Of a DNA stretch of 64,000 nt, positions 12,408 through 25,543 are shown piece by piece. A program made the position numbers and the translations under genes. This stretch comes from Scatophagus argus (Eukaryota; Chordata; Actinopteri; Scatophagidae). Each line of letters opens with the position of its first letter. Within the stretch, counting starts at the first letter, position 1. The notes beneath the pieces are model-generated. The model worked only from the letters and a program-made list of their open reading frames with translations. It ran no database searches and was not told where the DNA came from. The stretch is taken from assembly GCF_020382885.2 (NCBI RefSeq), contig NC_058495.1:18334127-18398126 (forward strand), read 5' to 3'.

Positions 12408-15400
12408 GTAAGATCATTTGAGAGTGAAAATCAGTGGAACAGAAAGGCAGCAGAGCCCAGGGGTGGAGAAAGGTAGAGTTGGTTAGTTGTTGGAGCAAGC
12501 CTGTTGCCAGGGGTGATGTCGGCCACGGGAGACAGTGCTGTAACTGCACAGCCTGATGGGATTTATGTCCCCATAACAACTTCTCAGCTATTTTGCATTA
12601 ACTTAAGACACTGGCTCGGTTGGGTAGCAGAGCCCTGACACACACACATATAATGTTATGTCCTGACAAACCTTTTAGAGTCTCTGTGTGTTTTTAGGTA
12701 CACTTTTAACAGATTTGAACTGCGCAGTTGCTGTATTTTTATTGCAAAATCAGTGTTGCTGCTGGTAATCTTCCGATTTTTTTTTTTTTCAGTTAGCTTT
12801 AAAGTTCAAAGAAACTGTAAATGTTACTCAGTGAGTCATATTACCTATTAAAACTAGGTACAGCTTGAGTCTTTGAGAGCCAGACCGTGTGTGTGTGTGA
12901 ACATTAGTTTGGAGGCAGAGGCTTTTGGAAGCTCAGCTTGGCAGGCCACTGGTGGGGTTAGGCGTTGCCCTATTATAAACCAAAATACAGCGCAGGGCTA
13001 AACAATAATAATGTGCCCCACTCAAACGCAGCTTTGGTTGCTCAGGTTGTTGTGGCAGCAGCGTGCGGGGGAAGCACACCGTGGTACCATTTATCCAACC
13101 AGGCGTTTTAAACAAGGGTATGGTTGCCATTTTGTTGTTCCATTTTGGAAATAAGAGCCCAGTGTTTTTTTTTTTGTTTTTTTTTTCTCTCTGTGTTTGC
13201 AAATCTCTCAGATTTGCGAGGACCGTATCGTTAAAGACAACAGTGACTTAGGTTGTGTTTTTTGTTGCTTACCGCCTAAATCTATGACAATACGCAAAAT
13301 ATCACTGATGCAAGATGAGGGAACGTTGTGCAGCACCCAAACGGCTCATTTCTAGCTCCAACCACTCTGTTAGGCAACACGGTCTTCTTCTTTTTTGGTT
13401 GTAAATAGGAGTGAATAAAGCCTTTCAAGAGATATGTATTTATATATATTTTTTGTTAAAACACACAGCAGCTGTGAGTCAAATTTTCGTGCTGACGGAC
13501 TGAATATTTTTAATAACTAGCATAGCTCTGTGGCACCAACCTCTCTCTAACATTTCCAACACTTCCAATTATTTTATTTATTCCTATATATTTTTTCTCA
13601 CACCTGGACTCTCTTTCAACAGTCAGAGGAGGATAGCTGTTGTTTGATCAGCACAAGGTTTGAGTTTCCTGGAATGAGGAATGAGGTTGAATATGCTGAT
13701 TCCTTGTTTCCCTCTTAATGCCTTCGGTTTGTGAGAAAAAGACGCCACGAGGCCTGGAGCAGGACGACACGCAGGGTGAGAAGTAAACTGACTGGTGCAA
13801 GGTCCATACCACTTGGTTACATGTAATATTAAACATTTACAGTCCTGTCACATTCAGTATTGTTTTATCTGCCCCGTAGAAAGCAAAAGTCACAGGCCAA
13901 GTTCTGATTGGAAATTATAGTTACAGTCGCTACCTGTGAGGCTAAAAATGTAAATGCTACAAATGAGAGGTTGTCTGTTGTTTTTAGAGTAAGGTTTGTT
14001 GAGGTTGTTGTTTTGGTTGGAGGTTAGATTTCCTGTCGGGGCAGAGTCTGGCCTTAGGGCAGTGGCGTGCTGTTGTATTTCCCTGGACAGAGAAGAAGGG
14101 CACAAATGTTATTTGTTTTCTCTGGGAGATACTTTACTGAAACCAGTTACGGGAAGAAGAAAAGAAAAAGGAGGCCAGATAGTCTCTGACGTGCTACTCC
14201 TTCTCGTATGCTTGGACTGGTGCGGGGTGGTTTTAGATTTTGTTAGTTTTGAGAGTTTCAGATGAGATAAAGGGTCATTTATGGGATTTGTAATGACTGA
14301 TTTCCCTACACAAGTTTGCCTCCCTGATTCAGACAAATTATCAATTGTTGTGATAAATAAACGTATATCCTTGGCCATATTTCATGGAGCAGTAGGCAGT
14401 GCTTAGCAGTTGTGTTGTACTGGGTTAAAACTTGCTATAATTTAAAGGGACGTGTCCCAAAATAAAAAAAGTGCTTAAAAGAGCTTAATCAAAAAGTGTT
14501 GCACTGAACTAACTGACATCACTTGAATATGAACAGGGAAGACAAAAACAAATGGAGTTTTCTTTGCATTTTGGCACCAGTTAAACAGGAATGCCCTCTT
14601 GGAAGTGTGTTACAGCAGGCAGTAATTGCACGACCACCTGCGAAGGCACAGTTGTAGTCATCAGCAGCTTTCGTCTATGTCCGTGCACTAACCACACATG
14701 TTAGCACCAGCCCCTGCGGACCACTGACGCCACAGCCCGCCGAGGCTGCTGGACTAACACCTGGTTGGAGAGTGGAGATGCTAGCAGTAGCTCCTCGCTC
14801 CTGACTGGAGATTAGCTGTTAATGCTGACATGGTCAAAACTGGAGAAGGGGGGGAGGTGGAGAAGGTGGAGGAGATGAGAGAGGGAGAGAGGCCCAGGCT
14901 CCCGTGCTGTAATTAGTATAGATCTGAAAAGCAACTAATCGGATTGAAGGAAACAAACTGGATTGGAGCTTCCGAGGTCCATGCGCGTCCTCAGATCCAG
15001 GGATAAAGCCTGGTCCTGCTCTGAAGGTGGCTCCAGGGTTCTCTCTACATGCTACACGTGCACAACCCCCTCACCCCACCACACACACACACACACTCGC
15101 CCTAGTGAGGTACCCTAGCAGGGTTACAGGGACAGGGGTGGGGTTTGGTTGGGGGGGGGGGGGGGCCCTCATTAGTGAGCTTCGTTAACTAATTACTGTG
15201 CCATTGTTCAGCTGTGCAGATTGACCTCGCTGGCCTGAGCCCAAACCAAGTCTCTCTCACTCACTCTGTGTGCATGCATTGACATGCCAACTCCTTTTGT
15301 CTGCTCTTCTGTTTATAGCTTTTTGTTTAGCTTATATTGATTATATTGCCATAATGGGGCAGCCTGTGGTGCCTTTCTATCAGTGTGGGTGTTTGCCATT

Positions 15401-18400
15401 TTGTCGCAAGAAAGTCTTGGCAGGCCGACCAGCGTGTCAGAACTGTAAAGTCTAGATGCATGATGAATATATTTGTCAGTAGTTTGGATGAGGTGGATGA
15501 GCATATTTGTGTATGTGTGTTTTTTTTCCATGCTTTCTCCCCCATACAATTAAATATACGTGTCACTTTACATACATGTGTTGCTGTTTCTGTTTGTGTG
15601 CTACATTATGATGCTGCTCGTGAGTCTATGTGTGCCTGTGGGGGTAGCACGGGAGCCCCAGTTCCTCTACGGGCCCATCTGTTTTGTACTCTTTGTCCTG
15701 TTAATTAATGAAATCAGAGGGGCTGCCTGCTGGGACGGCCCCGCTGCACCGCTACACTGGACAGGCCCACTTTCTCATGGGCTGACTCTGTTTTCTAAAT
15801 GAATGCTTTCTCTTTCTCCCTGTGCTTTCTCATTTTCACACTCTTTTGCTTTCCCTCTCTTCCTCCCCACCCCCTGTCTTTCTCTCTAACAATATATTGA
15901 TTTGACATTCTATTTTTTTATTTTTGTTTTCCAGTTTGTAACACTGGTGGACGCGCTGGGCCACGTGAGGTGACTATTGGTCGTAGATTAGTCTAGTTCT
16001 TAAAGCTAAACCACCTAAATCATATTGTAGGCTCTGCCGTCACTTTGCTGCCTAGACTGAGCGGAGGTTGGATGTCATGAAGCAGGATGTTAGTCAGACC
16101 ATTTCATGAACACTCAGCCATAACTCTTCTCTGTCAGTTTGGGAAGGGCAACCTTTTTCCTCCTAGAAAGGTTTTTAACATTATTCTTGAGCGGTAACAT
16201 TTTCACGACGGCTGATTGGGACTGTTACATCAATGTCAAGCCCCTGAAGAGATATTTCTGAGTGTTGCAAACTGTGACCTGGCTAAGTCATTTTATTTTT
16301 TGCTTTGTGGCACAATCTGTCTTCCTCGGGGCTAATCCTCCAGTCTAATAGATGTTTAGTTTTCATTTATTACAGCCTTCCTCTGACTACAGCCAGATAT
16401 AGAAATTCCATCTTAGACATATTCTGTTATTTTGCTGAAGTGGAATGATTTTTTTTTAACAGCATGGCATGACTGTAGCCGTAGTAGCATTATTACAGAT
16501 ATTGCATTAGGCCTAACCTCGTCTAGTTGGTAACCTTCTGTTCTTTAGGCTGTTATTGAAAGAGCTCTTGATCATTTAAAAGCAATGAAATATTGTTGTT
16601 TTGACAACACATGAAATACGGGTGGGAAATATGTAGGGATGCATGATATGGCTTTTTTTCAGCCAACTGATACGATAAGTGATAATTACCTGCTTCTCAT
16701 GGCTGTTATCGATACTCACTGATTTTACATTTTTGTATTTCAAAAAGAAGTTCACAACCTGCAGTTTATGCACACCTAAGGGTGTAAAAGGTGAAGTTAT
16801 ATTGAGTAAAGATGGTTGATTTAATATTCCATAGCTCTATTAAGATTAACTGTGTTAAAACTCATATGTTTTTTCTCTCCTCTCTGAACTCTTGGGGAAC
16901 ATGTACTACAAATTGCAAACATGCTGTCTTCCTCCAAAGAAAACATCCACACAGGCAACCAACTTTGTCTTCTTCTTCTTCTTCTTCTGCTTCTTCATCT
17001 TCTTCTTCTTCTCTGTGTTGTTCTGTTTTGTACTTGGGGGCTTGCAGACCAAGACCAAAGGTGCAAACCACCAACTACTGTACCGCCGTGTTTGAGTGCT
17101 TGTTAAATCAGTGAAAGTGATTTGGCTTCGTATTATCTAATTTTATTATAGTGGATAAATGGATAAATAATCAATAATGTAAATATATAAATACATTTTA
17201 TCAGTCAGATATATATCATGCATCCCTACTATGGCATATACTAAGAGACATACACATTTGTCAACAGATTTGGGGGTGACACCCAGATTAGGTTGTCTGG
17301 TTAATTGCTGTTTAGTTGCTTAATTTACTGGAGAATCCAAAATAAACTAGTGAATAAAATGCTTTTCAATTGAGTTTCCTGAATATGTATCAGAATGAAT
17401 AAGGATTTTGTCGTATAATCTAATATGTGTCTGTCACATAATCTTCTCAAGCCAGCGCCTGCTGCCCTGTGGTCTTGTTAAAACACTTAGAGGCAGGTGG
17501 GCTGACCTGAAGACGAGATGCTGTGCAGCTCTCAGCACTGTCACTTTGGAGGAAACACCGGGCATATTTCACAAAATTCATTGCCACTTTATAACAGGAC
17601 TGTTGTTCAGTAAGGTCGTGTTATTCGAAAAATATATTTTTATTAGAGATGCACCAATTGACCGGCCAGGTACCGGAATAGGCCTGTTTCAGCGTTCTTG
17701 GCCCAGACTGGAGACTGGCATGTCAGTCTCCCATGTGTCCAATTCCAAGCCGGTTCATTTTGCGCATGTGCAGACGCAGAGTGACGCAGGCAATAGCATC
17801 ACAGCTGCATGCTAACATGTCTTTAGGGTGGATGTTCTTCACAGACACAAAGCTAAAAATTCATACCACGGAAATGTTCAGAACAACAAACCTAATCAGA
17901 CACTTAAAACACCATCATCCAGCTGAACACGCCCAATTTGAAAGCTAAAGCTGGCTGCAGCTCAGTGCCAGACACAAGCTAGCAGCATCTTCTGTCTTTC
18001 CTCGATACAAGCAGTGAAAAATCAAAGCAATTACGAGGAAAATTATGGTGTTAATGACGCTGGGTGATCAGCTTTTCTCCATAGTTGAGAATAGAGGCTT
18101 CAGAAATCTGATAAATTACTTCATCCCCGGTGAATTTAGAGGCACACTGTAAAATGATACAAGTAACTGCCGCTTGTTTTGTCACACACATCTGTTGCAC
18201 CTGCTTTTGTTTGGTAAAGTAAAATATGTCAGATACAGTTGAGTGTACAGGCCATTTTCAGTTAATTGTTGTTTGTAGCTCTTTCCAGTTGCTTTATTTT
18301 GAGAGGAAGATGCAAAGTTTAGTAGTTTATTTTAATATGAAAGCAAAATTTTGAAGATAAATTGATTTTTGTTTGTATATGCTGTCAATTATAGTTCTTA

Positions 18401-21400
18401 CAATGAAAATCGGAGTCAGCACAAAACAGCACTGGCAGGCCACCCTTAAAAAAATAAATAGAAATCGGAATCAGCCAAGAAAATTGCAATTGGAGCACCT
18501 CTACTATTTATATGTAAACAGTTCACTGTACAGGACTCCATCGTGACTATGTACATTATTACCTGTTGTTGTAGTCGTCTAGTGTGATACTGTCATTGTG
18601 TTATGCTTTAGAGGTCACTGCAGCTTGTAGTTTTTGCACAAAATACACGGGTAGCCTAAAATCAGGAGGTATTGCAAGATATAGATCTACAGAAATGGCT
18701 ATATGTACACTTGCCATTCATTTGTATTTCTTTGTGCTCATCCAAGATGAAAAGCAGCTGGTACATAAGTCACCATGTAGGCAATCCCACAGTGTAAAGC
18801 CACACATTTACAATGTAACATTTGGACTAATTTGGGCTAAGTACAGCTACTGTTAAGAAATGCTGTGTTGTCATTGTTTTTTGAGCGCGCTCTGTTGGTG
18901 CACTGTTGTCGCTGATAGCTGCCGGTGGCTTTGTGTGTCCTTGTCACCTTTGTCTTTGTGCTCAGACCAGCTGGAGGTGACATGACTCTCCTCGTCTTTG
19001 TGTCCCACTTCAAGGTGCAAAGTCCTTCTGCAGTGCCTTCCAAGGACGCTGCAGCTGCATCTTAGTTACACAGCGCTATGCTCTCGAAACAGTGTTAAAT
19101 CGGAGGTTCTTAAAGGTCCTTGTGGGATATTTTCGTCTGTAGATTTGTCATCACAAGCAGGGCATTATCACAGGAAAGAGATGAAAGGATTTCTTGAATA
19201 TTGAATGAACACCCTCCCTTGTATTGTGTGTATTATTCACACGATAAGTGCTTATTTCTGGCCATTTGATAGGGTCCTTTTAGTTGCCAATATCAATTCA
19301 ATACCTCTGATAGCGGCTGTGCGAGACACAAGGGGTTTTGCTTTGCACATCCAATTATTAGAACAAAGATGGAACTCTAAGACCATAATACACTACAAGG
19401 TCCCGTGACCTAAAATCATCTCTCTCGTTGGCTTGAGTGAGAATAACATGAGATTCCTCACAAATTTAAAATGCCAGGCCAGGCTTTGCATATTTAGCAT
19501 TATTAAAGGCCAGCTCATTCAAAACTCATTTGCTTCTAATTTTATCTGTAACCTTGACCACTGCTCAGACATTCCACTTGGGAGAAATATGGATGCAGTC
19601 AAATCTGGCTAATCCAAAATGGAGGCTCTCTGGATATGTGAGATTTAAAAAAAAAAAAAAATACATATCCATCTGAAATGTATTCAGAATATTAAATGCT
19701 CACTTTGGACTGCAGCTTGCACTGCTCTGTCTAGTTTTGTGGCTAAGATGCATTTAGTTGTGTCAGTTTGTAAATGTACATATTCACGTCTCACTGTGTA
19801 TTCTGTTCTGTACGCCTGTTTGTTTGGGTGGTGAGCTTTTGGAGTTTTGGGGGCTTGCATAAACAAGGGTCTACTATACATACTCCCAGATTAGCATATG
19901 TTCTATTTTTGGACGTGCAGCCTTCAGATGGGTTCAGACTTAGAGGCTCTGTGTTGTAACTAATTCTAGTTAGTTAACACTGTGATAATTCACTGGTGCC
20001 CAGAGTGAGATTCAGTTTACACAAGCACAGGACCAGCTACTGAAGAACATATCCAGAGCAGGTAAAGATTTAGTGTCTTTGCCCAGAGAAACCTAAGCTG
20101 GAGGGGTTTATTTTACTGGCGGGTATTCTGAGTAACAAGAGGCCTCAGAAGAGACAGGAACATGTTTGTTTTGTGTTTAACCCTTTTTTTTTTAAATTTA
20201 ATGTCAGTATTTGCTTGAGGTCCTGCGAACACTGAATCCTCTTTAAAGGCTCAAAAACATGTTCACAGTTGTTTTTAACTTAATGACTTTTTCTGATTTC
20301 ATAAGAATTTATTCTGAACATGATTTTGAACTGATCACATGTTTAAAAAAAAAATGAATTACTTCTGTTTGGGGACTCAGAGATCCCAGCTGTAAAACAT
20401 GGTTATGTGTGTGATGGATTTCTATCTGCTCCCTATCGATGATTAGTGAAAGAATCAAAGAAATATATATTTATTCATATATAGCCATGTAACACCAAAA
20501 ATATGAAACATTTCTTTAATTGGTTTAATAATATTTCTGCCTCTATGTTTTGGCATCTTCATGAAAGCTCAGTCTGTGGCAAAGGGAAAAGGTTACCACA
20601 TTAATATTTTCCCACATGTTGGGTTTTAATAAAGCTAGAAGAAAATAACATTTTTTATTATTATTTCTTATTATTTTTACACTTGCAGCAGTGGGGTCTG
20701 TGCGTCTCTAAACAACGAGAAAGTAAAAGGAATGTCAAAAATAGCACACCTGTAATAGAATTATTTGAATATTTGGAATAAAGTCGTGCCGGCTTATCAC
20801 AATTGTCACAGTTCATCAAAGCTGCAATCAAATCCACAGTAGGATGTCTTGAAATGTCTGCATCATTTCAAGAACAGTCGTGTTTGTCCTTTAAAACTCA
20901 TCTGAACTCATCTCTCCTCCACAGATCGACCCAAAGGTGGCGTTTCCTCGCCGGGCTCAGCCTAAGGTGAGTGCACCCTGAAGGGGTTAACCACAAGGAG
21001 GAGTAATGATGATGTCATCTGTCACTCCTCATCACTCAGCCCTGGTTGGTTGGGATTAGAGTCAGGCAGCGACCTAAGAGGAGCGGCAATCCACTTGTCC
21101 ATCCTGACATCGTGACCCTGCACCCTGACCCCACCCAACCCCCAGCCAACATGTTACACACTTGCACTCAGATTTTTGCCCTGGCACACACATCAGTGAG
21201 CAGTCACCTGCAGTCACCTGCCCACATGCACACACCCCTGAGCCCTCAGTGTAACAGACCTTAAACTGAAGGGAAATAGATTTAGCTTTCAGAAACCTCT
21301 GAGATAAGATAAACACCAACAAACACAAGTCTCTTTATCACAAGCATCAGCCCCCTGCCTAATGTGATTAGGGTAAACGATGCCTTCTTCTTCTTCTGTG

Positions 21401-24400
21401 TTGCTAGCTGGTGACCAGGACAAAGAAGATCTTTGTTGGAGGACTGTCAGTCAATACCACCATAGAAGATGTGAAGCATTACTTCGACCAGTTTGGAAAG
21501 GTAAACTCTACACAAATCTGGCTTATATTTGTAGCCTTCACACTTTGTGGTAAACTTTTGTGTCAGTCTGGTCAGATGAACTTAAGCATCCCTTCACCAC
21601 CATAACACCACCCCCTCCTTCAGCATCATGTTGCAAAAAAAAGGAGATTATTTAACTGATTATGACATAAAAGAGGAGATAATAGTGCATGTTGCAATAT
21701 TTTTATTTTTAGTGTGGCAGAAGTGGGATGTTGCAACCATTTATCTTACTTTTAGCTTTCTGTTTCTCTCTTTCAATTGTTTTTTTTTTAATGCTGCCAT
21801 TACCAACTTTAATCATTTGTCTATTTAACTAACTATTTTGACTGACTTGACTTTGTTCATCATTTTTAGCTTAGTATTTCAACAGTTAGCCCATTCATTT
21901 TATCTAGCAGTCACTATTTCAACCATCCAGGCTATTCGCTACCTTTCAGCGAACTATTTCAGCCAGTTACCTCTTAGCCATTTCAGCCATTAACTCCCAA
22001 GCTTATTATTAGAAGTCTGTGTCCTTTACTATTAGCTATTTCAGTCACTTACCCATTTTCCAAATATTTCACAGTGTATAACTTACATTTGAGCTGTGTG
22101 ATTCACTGTGTTTCTCTGCACACTTTTTTAACCGATTTTCACACACTAAGTCACAACCTGTGCTGTTCAAGTGTTACACCCAAAAATACAAGATATTTTT
22201 TTTTTAATCAAACCAACAAGATTTCTGTTCGATCAAATTACTCGAGCTTCTACGCAATCTTTCCACGTAGTCTAGCCTAACCCCCCCGCCCCCCCCGTAA
22301 ATGCAGAATTACCCCCTGGGGCGCAAGTACTCCTGGTTGGGAATCACTGCTCTAATGGACTCTAATGCACCTTTGATAGATTATATCAATCTTTTCTTTT
22401 CTCATCTTTCAGCTTCAGCTTGTTTTTCTCCTCTTGTTTTACTCGTGTTCCCCTTTTCATTCAATGTACTTTTTTTGCGTGAAGAAGTAGAGAGAAATGT
22501 GGCAGACGTTTAAGGGGAAAGAAGCAGGGCCTGAAGAGAGAAAGAAGTAGAAGAAAGATGCTGTGTGGTCATTAGTGGTCTGCTCTGCCAGCCACAGCAT
22601 TAGTTAGTTAGTTTATCCCCCTTTGTTTGCTATTTTTTTCCTTTCCGATCACATCTTAGTGTTTTTCACTTCTAGATCTGCCCTGCTCAGCTCCTTTGAA
22701 TGAAATTTGGTGAAAGGCAAACACATGCTGTGGAGACAGATGAGTGGCCGGGGAGAGGGAGGAAGGAAAAAAAAAGCAGCGAGAGGAGGGGAAGACAAGA
22801 GGGAGATGGCGGGGGACTGAAAGGGAAGAAGCAACCCCCCATGGAGAGAGAGGGAGGGGAACTCGGAGGGGTTGAAGGGCAGAGAAAGGGAGGAATGTTG
22901 AGATAGTGAGGAGGAAAAGTGACTGTGAAGGGGGGAAAAAACAGCAATCTGATGGACCGTAAATGCATCAAAGTATCAATCACGCATGAAATGTTTTTGG
23001 ACTTTTTAGCGAACTACTACTTTCAGGGGTTTGGGGGTGTGTTTGAGTTAAGTTCAGGCTCCTCAGTATTAACTAATCAAATGCAACAGCTGCTCCTGTA
23101 AAAGACCCCCCTCCCCAACACCTTACCCAAAATCAGTACCTCACACACAAACTCCCCTCCGCCTCACATACACACACTCTGCTCCAGTCCCTCTCAGCTT
23201 GTTGCCGTGGTGACCTGCTTTCGCCCATTGTCCCGCTGTAATCCAGTGGGGTTTTTTTTGTTGTTGTTTCCTTTAAATAAAATGTGTAAGTGGTGTGTAT
23301 TTGCATGAATGGAACGAGGGGTGTGTGTGTGTGCATGAAAGTGTGACAGTGCCTTCACTGTGGAGGGAGGCGAGCTTGCATACATTTGTGCAGACTGTAA
23401 AACTCTCAGGCAGTGATCCAGTTGTCGCAAACATTAAAGAGTTTGGCTGTTGGTGATCAGGAAGGAGTCTCAAAATGAACATCGCTTCAGGATGTAGGCC
23501 TAATGGTTTGGAAGAAATTAACAGCACGGACTTCCTTCTGCCTTGTGTCTGGCTGTGTTCTCTCTCAGTTGGCCTCTGACTCATGTTAGGAGTATCACCA
23601 TATTTCAGGTGCTAGCGCATATTAACAAAAAAAATGTCTTCTAATTCTGGGTCATGGATCCCGGTCGACGCACAGTTTTAACTCATTGTGGGAGGTAAGG
23701 GTTGTGACATGTGTCACGCTCCCGTACTGTGTTTTCTAAAATGGCAGCTCTGTGCCGAATCAGTTCTCCCTGGTGATCACAGACTCTCATATCCAAGACA
23801 GCACTCCCTTCGCAGGATGAGGGAATATTTGGACTGTTTGGACACGTGAGACCAAAGCTGTATCAAGGATAGCGCCAATCCCACAGTGCATTCCTGCTGA
23901 GCAGGAGGTATTTCTTGTTTATTATCCGAGCCTGGTTACAAGGTGCAGGTTAGGATGGAGGAGGACTCGGTGTCCTGTTTATTTTCATACTGTGGCACCG
24001 CCTCGCAAAAGGAAAACACAGAATGCACTATGCACTTTCTGCTACTCTTTGATACATGCCGTTGTTTATTTTTTGTGGAGTATACTTCTGAAAGCACACC
24101 TACACAAACTTCATTAGGCTGGACACCGAAATGGCTGCTCAGCTGACATGTCAGGTGTTTTGGACCAAACCAAGGAGTCAGTGGCACATGCTAATGTGTG
24201 GTTTCTTAACTTTACAAATCTGGGCTACGTCTTCGTTTGAGAAAAAAAGTCTCAATCCTGAGGTGAAGGTCTCCTAATCCAGCCCAACCTGGTGGAGGCT
24301 TGTCAACACCTACCTTCTTTCTGGCCAGAGAAATATGTGAGGTAACTTGATAATTAGCATTTCACTTCAGAGTCATACACTCAATTATATTTAATCCACA

Positions 24401-25481
24401 GGAAATCCCTGTTTTAACGCTTTTTATGGCCGCTCTGCACCGCATTCCTGAAAGTACCTTACAACTACCATTAACCAACCCTTGAAAAAAAAAATCCTCT
24501 GAGAGAATATGCCAGAGCAGCAAGCAAAGGAAGGAGCGGATAAGATGAAAAATGCAGCATGGACAGGGCAGACGGGAAAAGTTGGGACTCCACTCACCCA
24601 TGTGAGCTGGCGATTAGGAGGCTTGACTGAACACTTTGTCTGCTGGCCTGTTTAGAGAGGGATGGCCAGAGAGAGGGAGAGAGAGAGAATGAGAGAGGGA
24701 GATGTGAGGAGACAGAAGGGAAAAAAATGTGAATGCCACCTTTCATAATCTCGCAAATAGTGTAATGGACTTGTCAGCAAGCGCTTGTTCTTCAGACAAT
24801 AGCTGCACGCTTCACTAAAAACTGGATATTTTGAACGCTGCGCTCCGAAAAGCTGCACATGATCACCGTCAGCCCTGGTTTCCGTACATCTGAGAACATC
24901 AGAACTTCACGAGAGTGTGACCTTAACTTTTCTTCACTCTCTGCACACATGCTGACTAGTTAGCGACTGAGCCGCTGCTAAGCCAATCTCAGACCCCCAC
25001 AGCTATCCAATCAGATTGTCTTACAGCACCCTGGGCAGTGGACATCGGAGAGCGTCTTCTTATTGGTTTTGGCAGGGGCAAGGGGCTGGTGTGTGACCAC
25101 AGCATAAGGTCACCCACGTGACAGAATACTTCTTAAGGCGGCACACCATTGTATTCCAACAGACTACAGTTTAGATGAACTACATTAGCATGACTGCATA
25201 TTATCACTTTGCTGCCTTCAGATCTGACTCCAGAGCAGCACAGCACAAAAGCTGCCATGGCTGCTAATGCTAACCGTTGGTCATCTCTTTCCAGAATAGA
25301 TGTTTCTAATGCTAACAGGAGGACTAGCTGTGCGTGTAACTCTACTCTTATGATAACATGTTGGCTTGCAGCTGTCTACTTACTGACCTGTTCCCTGGCT
25401 CTCTGCTGTGTCATTGAGTTTGGACGACCGGAAGGAATGAGGAGAGAAGGGGGGGGCGGGTAAAAACTGAATGAAGGACAG

Positions 25482-25543
<62 letters not shown>

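Larger units (their letters stand above)
11547..20924 (+). other. msi1: msi1 intron 4 (9.4 kb)
   Basis: No conserved exon is known here. It contains a (CA)n at 12370-12402, a G-run at 15151-15165, a candidate 30-nt in-frame exon at 15935-15964, a homeodomain/SOX/E-box-rich stretch at about 14900-15230, and two hAT-type transposon fossils at 16633-17229 and 17644-18503. Long open frames on the minus strand near 11333-11887 lie in C/T-rich DNA and are not supported as genes. Confidence 0.85.
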
